From: Methanomassiliicoccaceae archaeon UBA404
GTDB lineage: Archaea > Thermoplasmatota > Thermoplasmata > Methanomassiliicoccales > Methanomethylophilaceae
Assembly (NCBI GenBank): GCA_002498605.1
Contig: DAHY01000040.1
Coordinates: forward strand, 1-11,726
DNA: 11,726 nt
Reading direction: 5' to 3'
Shown: positions 6,398 to 11,726 of the stretch, in pieces
Numbering within the stretch: position 1 is the first letter of the stretch
How the letters are laid out: the number at the start of each line of letters is the position of its first letter
Notes under the pieces: model-generated
Seen by the model: only the letters and a program-made list of their open reading frames with translations
Databases searched by the model: none
Told to the model about the DNA's origin: nothing
Program-made: the position numbers and the translations under genes

Positions 6398-6407
6398 TTT
6401 GATATAA
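6398..6407 (+). promoter_or_regulatory. TATA-like element of the nuclease-helicase gene
   Basis: TTTGATATAA is centred about 29 nt before the ATG at 6432, and no Shine-Dalgarno lies between them. The 267-base gap after the mrr-type gene is A/T-rich and otherwise empty, so the helicase has its own promoter rather than being in an operon with mrr. Confidence 0.4.
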
Positions 6408-6431
6408 TTCTACATTTATTCAATCCACAAC

Positions 6432-8339
6432 ATGATTATTTACAGCGGATTGTTGTCCGAATTCGAATCAGACATCGATGACGGCGTCCTGGCAACAAAA
6501 CTCAGCGATGCGGTAAAAGAGAAAATGGGCAGAACAACACCGTTTTCCGAATTCTCTTCGTGGCACAATTCGTTGGAAAGCATGTACATCGTTCTGAACA
6601 ATTCCAATGTTCCGAAAGATGCCGGCATCGCAATAGAATATAATATACCGTACACGGGAAAACGTGTGGATATGATCGTTTCCGGAACGGATTCCGAAGG
6701 AACGGGATCCGCCGTCGTAATCGAATTAAAACAATGGACCGTAACAGAATCAGTAGAAGAAAAAGACGGAATCATCAAAACAATTTTGGGCGGATCCATG
6801 AATGAAACCGTGCATCCTTCGTTTCAGGCATGGTCATATGTACAAATCATAAACGACTATAATATATGCGTACAGGACGGATTATTGAATCTGCGCCCAT
6901 GTGCATATCTGCATAATTATGATATTCAGGAAAACGACCCACTCACGAATCCTGTTTATAATTACTATATGACCGAGGCCCCTTTATTCGGAGCCCGGGA
7001 CAGAACAGAATTAAGGAAATTCATTGAAAAATACATCCGGTACGGCGATCGTAAAAATGTTATTGAGATGATTGACGGAGGAAGACTCAGACCGTCCAAA
7101 TCTCTTCAGGATTGCATCGTGTCACTGGTGACGGGAAACAGAGAGTTTGTGATGATTGACAGTCAAAAAGTTGTATACGAAGAGATTCTCAGACAGGCAA
7201 CGGCATCCCGGTCCGATTCCTTCAAGAGAGTCATCATCGTGGAAGGTGGACCCGGAACCGGAAAATCAGTATTGGCAATCAATCTGTTGGCGGAACTGAC
7301 TTCCGACGATGACATCGTGGCTTATGTGACAAAAAACAGCGCCCCCAGAAACGTGTATCATAAAAAACTCACAGAGGGCAAGTATAATCTTTCCCGCAGC
7401 GTGACCAGTGTCAAAAACATGTTTAAAGGATCGGGTTCCTTTACAAAATCAGATAAAAACGACTTTGATGTACTGGTCGTTGACGAATCCCACAGGTTGA
7501 TGGAAAAATCCGGAATGTTCAAGAATAAGGGTGAAAATCAGATTAAAGAGATAATCAACGCATCAAAACTTTCTGTATTTTTCATTGATGAATCTCAAAG
7601 AGTCACTCTTGACGATGTGGGCACTGTTGAAAACATAGAATTTTTTGCCAAACAGGCAAACGCGCGCGTTAAGAAGATGGAATTGGATTCTCAATTCAGG
7701 TGTGATGGGTCTGACGGATACATCGCATGGTTGGATGATTTATTGGGCATTCGTGAAACGGCGCATTTTGACACCGTTGATGATTTCAATTATGATATTC
7801 GCTTGTTCGACAATCCTCTTGAGTTGCAGAGGGCCATTGAGGAAAAGAACCGTAAAGTCAACAAATCGCGCATGGTTGCAGGATATTGTTGGAATTGGGC
7901 CTCTGATAAAAAGAACGATCCCGGGCACTGGGACATAAAAATTGACGAGTTTGATTTCGGCATGAGTTGGAATCTCGGTTCAACTAACACATGGGCGATT
8001 GATGAAGAATCCGTTAACGAAATCGGGTGCATACATACTTGTCAAGGGCTTGAATTCGATTATGTAGGTGTCATAATAGGCGACGATATGAGATTAGAGA
8101 ATGGGCAAATCGTGACCGACAGAACAAAAAGAGCTAAGACAGATCAATCTTTACGAGGTTTGGCCAAGAAATATCCGAATCTCGACGAGGCTGATGCGGT
8201 TGCGGACAGGATAATCCGCAATACATACAGAACTCTTATGACACGGGGTATGAAGGGTTGCTATATTTATTGCACCGACAAACCGTTACAAGAGTATTTC
8301 AAAAAGCGCATCGAGAGATTTAACATCAGTACACAGTAA
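6432..8339 (+). CDS. PD-(D/E)XK nuclease fused to DUF2075 (Schlafen-type) SF1 helicase
   Basis: This 635-aa protein joins two enzyme modules. The N-terminal part (about 1-200) has the nuclease signature KRVDMIVSG (D80) followed by AVVIELKQW (E98, K100), the D...E-x-K metal-binding site. The C-terminal part (about 235-625) is a DUF2075 superfamily 1 ATPase/helicase. Its motifs are Walker A EGGPGTGKS (271-279), Walker B VLVVDESHR (347-355, DESH), motif III VFFIDESQR (382-390), LDSQFRC (418-424), motif V HTCQGLEFDYVGVIIG (535-550) and motif VI NTYRTLMTRG (597-606). All key residues are present. DUF2075 helicases are found in defence islands and in Schlafen-like proteins; the fusion suggests ATP-driven movement on nucleic acid coupled to cleavage. 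It converges with the GIY-YIG gene 63 bases downstream. Substrate is unknown. Confidence 0.9.
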   Translation: MIIYSGLLSEFESDIDDGVLATKLSDAVKEKMGRTTPFSEFSSWHNSLESMYIVLNNSNVPKDAGIAIEYNIPYTGKRVDMIVSGTDSEGTGSAVVIELKQWTVTESVEEKDGIIKTILGGSMNETVHPSFQAWSYVQIINDYNICVQDGLLNLRPCAYLHNYDIQENDPLTNPVYNYYMTEAPLFGARDRTELRKFIEKYIRYGDRKNVIEMIDGGRLRPSKSLQDCIVSLVTGNREFVMIDSQKVVYEEILRQATASRSDSFKRVIIVEGGPGTGKSVLAINLLAELTSDDDIVAYVTKNSAPRNVYHKKLTEGKYNLSRSVTSVKNMFKGSGSFTKSDKNDFDVLVVDESHRLMEKSGMFKNKGENQIKEIINASKLSVFFIDESQRVTLDDVGTVENIEFFAKQANARVKKMELDSQFRCDGSDGYIAWLDDLLGIRETAHFDTVDDFNYDIRLFDNPLELQRAIEEKNRKVNKSRMVAGYCWNWASDKKNDPGHWDIKIDEFDFGMSWNLGSTNTWAIDEESVNEIGCIHTCQGLEFDYVGVIIGDDMRLENGQIVTDRTKRAKTDQSLRGLAKKYPNLDEADAVADRIIRNTYRTLMTRGMKGCYIYCTDKPLQEYFKKRIERFNISTQ

Positions 8340-8358
8340 TATAAGCAACAACAATAGT

Positions 8359-8364
8359 GAAAAA
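8359..8364 (-). terminator. Possible oligo-T terminator of the GIY-YIG gene
   Basis: Six T in a row on the minus strand lie about 40 nt past the GIY-YIG stop codon, inside the 63-base gap between two convergent genes. The tract is short, and no hairpin accompanies it. Confidence 0.3.
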
Positions 8365-8402
8365 ATAAGCTACCTGACACAGTTTGTAAACAGACATTCT
8401 GA

Positions 8403-9452
8403 TTACATATTCGCATACTTTTTGGCAAGCACTCTAACTTCGTCCAAAAATAACGGTTTCCCATTCAAACCCTGCTTGTTCCATAGATAACTTTCTCGGA
8501 TTTCGGAATCCGGATGATAATTTCCTAACCAATCATCACTTGCTTTGAATTTCTCATTCCCGCAGAGTATGGTCAGAAGCCCTTCTTCAATCCTTAATCT
8601 TTCTTTTTCGCTATTAACTTCGATGCAGACAAATTCCGTGTTGTTTTTCAGATAGTCGGACACCCGTTCTTCAATTTCCTCCTTGTAAGCGGGATTCAGC
8701 CTGTCTATGTTTTCTTTTTTAATTTCGGGATTCGAAGTATTCAGTCTCCAGACATCCAAAAATTCATCCTGATTCTTATTCAACATAGCCAGTCCGATAT
8801 TTTTTCGGAAAATACTTCCGTCCTTATTTTTTACAAGGTAATGATCTCTGAGTCTTCTCTTTAACCGATTGTCTGCCCTGTGTGTTCCGACTCTTACAAT
8901 TCTGTCGGTACCTTTATTCGTTTCACCCGTTTCGAATATCAGATATATTCCGTTTTCAAATTCTATATCGTCTATGTTTTTCCACGAATAGCGGGGCATT
9001 CTTTGGACCGTATCATGAATGATTGCCGCTCTGTCGTCCACTTCCTTCGTCAATTCCTTCAATTTGGAAATTCTGTTGAACATAGACACGCCCTCCAACG
9101 GCAACTTGTAATTTTTCAAATCGTTCAACAAAAATTCATGATATTTTTTACCGGTAAGAATCAGAAACTCATCATTTTCCAAATCTGTTTTCTTATTCAA
9201 TTCAAAAATTACGTTCTCCGCCCATTCTTTTCTTTCGGCCACCGATTTGTTCGTTAAAGTTTCATCATACGGTTTAATAACACTATCCAAGTCTAATAAA
9301 CCGTGTTTGGCGGATAAAATATAGACCTTGTTACAAACCATGCCGGCATATTCAAGAGAGCGTCTGAAAATATTGCTTGCGGAGTACATTTCCCTTGCGG
9401 GACAGGGGTATTTCTTTTTTGCTTTGGAACATGAAATTAATCCTATTTTCAT
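8403..9452 (-). CDS. DUF6884-like domain fused to GIY-YIG nuclease
   Basis: Residues are numbered from the ATG at 9458 (351 aa). Residues 3-135 match the DUF6884 pattern: IGLISCSKAKKKYPCPAREMY, NIFRRSLEYA, VYILSAKHGLLDLD and PYDETL, with later LTGKKYHEFLL. Residues 168-345 form a GIY-YIG nuclease: GIYLIFE (170-176), IVRVGTHR (187-194), the arginine-rich RLKRRLRDH (198-206), the expected catalytic Glu in IEEGLLTIL (290-298), and SDDWLGNYHP...IRESYLWNKQ. GIY-YIG enzymes cut DNA with one metal ion; the DUF6884 part has no proven role known to me, though its SCSK...PA.E.Y pattern suggests a base or nucleotide-binding site (inference). ATG 9452 (residue 3) is preferred because GAGGT at 9464-9460 is spaced 7 nt from it. 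It follows the GmrSD-type gene by 81 nt on the same strand. Confidence 0.85.
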   Translation of the reverse strand: MKIGLISCSKAKKKYPCPAREMYSASNIFRRSLEYAGMVCNKVYILSAKHGLLDLDSVIKPYDETLTNKSVAERKEWAENVIFELNKKTDLENDEFLILTGKKYHEFLLNDLKNYKLPLEGVSMFNRISKLKELTKEVDDRAAIIHDTVQRMPRYSWKNIDDIEFENGIYLIFETGETNKGTDRIVRVGTHRADNRLKRRLRDHYLVKNKDGSIFRKNIGLAMLNKNQDEFLDVWRLNTSNPEIKKENIDRLNPAYKEEIEERVSDYLKNNTEFVCIEVNSEKERLRIEEGLLTILCGNEKFKASDDWLGNYHPDSEIRESYLWNKQGLNGKPLFLDEVRVLAKKYANM

Positions 9453-9459
9453 TCTCATA

Positions 9460-9464
9460 ACCTC
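9460..9464 (-). promoter_or_regulatory. Ribosome binding site deciding the GIY-YIG gene start
   Basis: GAGGT on the minus strand lies 7 nt before the ATG at 9452 but only 1 nt before the ATG at 9458. The second Met is therefore the likely start. A strong site here suits translation from the interior of a message shared with the upstream gene. Confidence 0.55.
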
Positions 9465-9533
9465 TTCTTCATTCGTCGATGGGTGTAACTCCTTTCAATT
9501 CAATACGGTATGGATGGGCGCGTATTGCTAGAT

Positions 9534-11630
9534 TCATTTCTTTCTGGCAATGAATGCCACTTCATCGAACTCCAATCCGTAAAACGTGAGAATCTGTCTC
9601 AAAAATTTTACCTTCGTCGAGTTATCCATATTTTTACATATCCAAACATCAGGGAGGATTTTGATATACCCCCATTCTTCGGCTTTGACAGAATCGGAGG
9701 TCATCCATCCGCCTATCCGCCCCGGCCCCTTATCGTTCTTGATGTTTTCGAATTTGACCGGGTCCAAATTATACAATATCTTCAGTATCTGGATATAAGC
9801 ATCCATTGCACTTTTGGCTGCATGTATTTCACCGTCGAACACGAATCCCGTAACCTTTATTCCGAAAAATTCACTGTCTTCTCTGCTCAGAGAAAATTCC
9901 ATTGAATCACCAACCGTGACCGGAGGTTCGTATGCTGTGGTGAATTCCGGCATAACGTCCATGAATCTCTCTGCGAGATACGCATTCCGTTCTTCAATCA
10001 ATTCTTCAGTCCATGTTTCGTTCTCTGCCATCATACGATCGAGATGCAGTCTGCTTTCAACAAATCCCGTTCTCTCAAGGTTCCGTTTAACTTCGTAGGG
10101 TTTGTTGCTGTATGACGTATTGTACGCCGTCAGGGTAAGATTTCCAAGTCTGTGCAACCAGGTTTTGTGAATCTCCTTGTAATTCTCGCCCAGGTGTTCT
10201 TTCCATTCTTTTGACAATGTTTGCGGCATGACATGCTCCACCGTCAACTTTCCGTCGGCGATTCTTTTCAGCGTATCCTCGGTGTCTTTGTTGGCGGACT
10301 CTATCATAGCCAGCGCATGAGTGCAGGCGGTACGCCGGAAATACAGGTCTGTTTCATTCAGATGGTATAAGACCTCTTCATCTCTTGGATATCTCGGCGC
10401 CCCCTCTTTTGCCAACAAAGCGTACTTCAGACGGTCGGCAAAGCTTCCGGAATCATCCTTAATCAAAGTATGGAACATATTGCTGAAGCTATAGCCCACC
10501 GATTGTGTTCGCAATTCACATATTGCTCTCCTAAGAAGATAATTCTCAACTATGCCCAATACCTCAACCACTTCTTCGTCGGAAAGATTGCCCGATTCGT
10601 GATAATCCAATACCCTCATCAGGAAGGGATAGACGACTCCGGCCCCGTGGTAATTGATACGGTACATTATCTGAGACGCTTCGTCCGATACCTGACTCAA
10701 ATCAGAATTTCCGATGCATTTGTAATAATTTGTGTATTTCAGCATATCTTCGAAAAGTTCGATAAACGATTCTTCGGTGGTTCTGAGGAATTTTGTGTAC
10801 TTTTTGAATTCATCGTAAACCTCGTACATGGAGGGACGGTTTCCCGTAACCGCCGTAAGATAGCTTCGGACAAGACGGGTCATGTCGAAGGAACCGTCAT
10901 CGATTTTCGTCCAGTATCTCTTATAGTATTTTTCCTGGTCTTTGGGGCTGTGATTCATCAGCATATAGTTGCGTACTTTGTCGCCTTCGGTAAGATCCAA
11001 CCCGGTTGAATTTATGCTCTCGAACACTTTCTGGGCGTCGTCATCCGTATTGTTAAGATGTATCGGTACGATGTACAATCTGGATAGACAGTCCATGAAT
11101 TGATCTATCGTCATATCCTTTAATCCTAAAATACGTTTTTTGAAATAATCATAGTTGGAAACAAAGTTAGACGTTTCGTATTCATCGGGGATCGGATCCC
11201 GGTAGATTATCGCCTCGTAAATCGGTCTGTCTTTTTCTGTGTGCCTGATAAAGATAGTGTCGTCATCCTGATCCTTTAATTTGCGATCTATCTGTTCGGA
11301 AAGATTATTGTTTGAAGATTCAATCAATCCGTCAAGCAAAGCATCCCGTATGGCGGCCAGCAACAATGCCACGGAAGTGACTCTTTGTTGTCCGTCTATG
11401 ATTGTGCGGTCGCCGGAATACAGGTCCCTCAGACACAGAACAATGCCGAAGAAATGTTTTTTGTATTTAATTTCGGAATTGATAATTTCCGACATTTTGA
11501 ATATGTCGACCAAATCATCGAACAACGTTTCACAATTATTTCTTCCCCAATTGTAACTTCTTTGGTACAGCGGTATTTCAAAAATACCTTGTTTGAAGAA
11601 ATAATCCAACATTGATTCGTTGCCGAGCAT
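9534..11630 (-). CDS. GmrSD-type DUF262-DUF1524 restriction protein (single chain)
   Basis: This 698-aa protein has the order of a fused GmrS-GmrD enzyme. The DUF262 domain (about 1-230) carries IPLYQRSYNW (19-28), the nucleotide-binding IIDGQQRVTS (77-86) and FESINSTGLDLTEGDKVRNY (203-222). A helical middle follows (about 250-450). The DUF1524 HNH nuclease (about 455-555) has LTVEHVMPQTL (462-472, catalytic H466) and LHRLGNLTLTAYNTSYSN (492-509). The C-terminal 110 residues (FFGIKVTGFVFDG ... IKILPDVWICKNMDNS) form a small beta-rich domain often appended to such restriction proteins. GmrSD enzymes use NTP and cleave DNA containing modified, often glucosylated, cytosines. All key residues are present and the length is normal. 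The ATG at 11630 is 27 nt from its TATA-like element, so the message is probably leaderless. The GIY-YIG gene follows. Confidence 0.93.
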   Translation of the reverse strand: MLGNESMLDYFFKQGIFEIPLYQRSYNWGRNNCETLFDDLVDIFKMSEIINSEIKYKKHFFGIVLCLRDLYSGDRTIIDGQQRVTSVALLLAAIRDALLDGLIESSNNNLSEQIDRKLKDQDDDTIFIRHTEKDRPIYEAIIYRDPIPDEYETSNFVSNYDYFKKRILGLKDMTIDQFMDCLSRLYIVPIHLNNTDDDAQKVFESINSTGLDLTEGDKVRNYMLMNHSPKDQEKYYKRYWTKIDDGSFDMTRLVRSYLTAVTGNRPSMYEVYDEFKKYTKFLRTTEESFIELFEDMLKYTNYYKCIGNSDLSQVSDEASQIMYRINYHGAGVVYPFLMRVLDYHESGNLSDEEVVEVLGIVENYLLRRAICELRTQSVGYSFSNMFHTLIKDDSGSFADRLKYALLAKEGAPRYPRDEEVLYHLNETDLYFRRTACTHALAMIESANKDTEDTLKRIADGKLTVEHVMPQTLSKEWKEHLGENYKEIHKTWLHRLGNLTLTAYNTSYSNKPYEVKRNLERTGFVESRLHLDRMMAENETWTEELIEERNAYLAERFMDVMPEFTTAYEPPVTVGDSMEFSLSREDSEFFGIKVTGFVFDGEIHAAKSAMDAYIQILKILYNLDPVKFENIKNDKGPGRIGGWMTSDSVKAEEWGYIKILPDVWICKNMDNSTKVKFLRQILTFYGLEFDEVAFIARKK

Positions 11631-11652
11631 GGGCTGTTTTACCGATTCGTAG

Positions 11653-11662
11653 ATATTTATAT
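11653..11662 (-). promoter_or_regulatory. TATA-like element of the GmrSD-type gene (leaderless layout)
   Basis: ATATAAATAT on the minus strand is centred about 27 nt before the ATG at 11630, with no Shine-Dalgarno in between. It is the clearest archaeal-type promoter in the window and could drive both the GmrSD-type gene and the GIY-YIG gene. Confidence 0.55.
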
Positions 11663-11726
11663 GTTAACGGCAAACAGAATGAATTATATCATTTGTTTAT
11701 TGATGTTTTATAAAAATGACAATATA

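Noticed and set aside
1..11726. CRISPR arrays, insertion sequences, attachment sites
   Set aside because: No regularly spaced direct repeats, transposase, integrase, tRNA end or terminal inverted repeats were seen by eye; the short inverted repeats found are single and unrelated to each other.

Overview
The window reads as archaeal. Several genes have an A/T-rich TATA-like element centred about 26-29 nt before the start codon and no Shine-Dalgarno sequence, the layout of leaderless archaeal transcripts. Other starts (antitoxin, toxin, GIY-YIG gene) carry GAGG-type ribosome binding sites. All ten genes whose stop lies in the window end in TGA (8) or TAA (2), none in TAG. Together with the general look of the proteins this suggests a methanogen-type Thermoplasmatota lineage such as Methanomassiliicoccales. 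That placement is an inference; no rRNA or taxonomic marker is present.

Layout, left to right. (1) The 3' end of an unrecognised + strand gene (2-409). (2) A minus-strand type II toxin-antitoxin operon (461-945) with a perfect 17-bp palindrome between its TATA-like element and its start. (3) A roughly 420-bp gene-free stretch. (4) A translationally coupled minus-strand pair (1407-2866): a ~364-aa protein and a 121-aa protein that look like members of a widespread uncharacterised two-gene cassette. (5) A gene-free stretch of about 600 bp containing several inverted repeats. (6) A CPA2-type monovalent cation:proton antiporter (3492-4829, minus), apparently the only housekeeping gene and richer in G+C than the cassette beside it. 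(7) A divergent intergenic region. (8) Four nuclease-type genes filling the right half: an Mrr-type restriction endonuclease (5265-6164, +), a PD-(D/E)XK-DUF2075 helicase fusion (6432-8339, +), a DUF6884-like/GIY-YIG nuclease (8403-9452, minus), and a single-chain GmrSD-type DUF262-DUF1524 protein (9534-11630, minus). The last two are co-oriented 81 nt apart and converge on the helicase.

How it fits together: the right half is a restriction or defence island. Two of its enzymes belong to modification-dependent (type IV) families, and no DNA methyltransferase is visible, so the common theme may be attack on modified or otherwise marked foreign DNA while the host DNA stays unmarked. The toxin-antitoxin operon and the unknown two-gene cassette on the other side of the antiporter are typical accessory cargo of such islands. 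No CRISPR array, transposase, integrase, tRNA or rRNA was seen.
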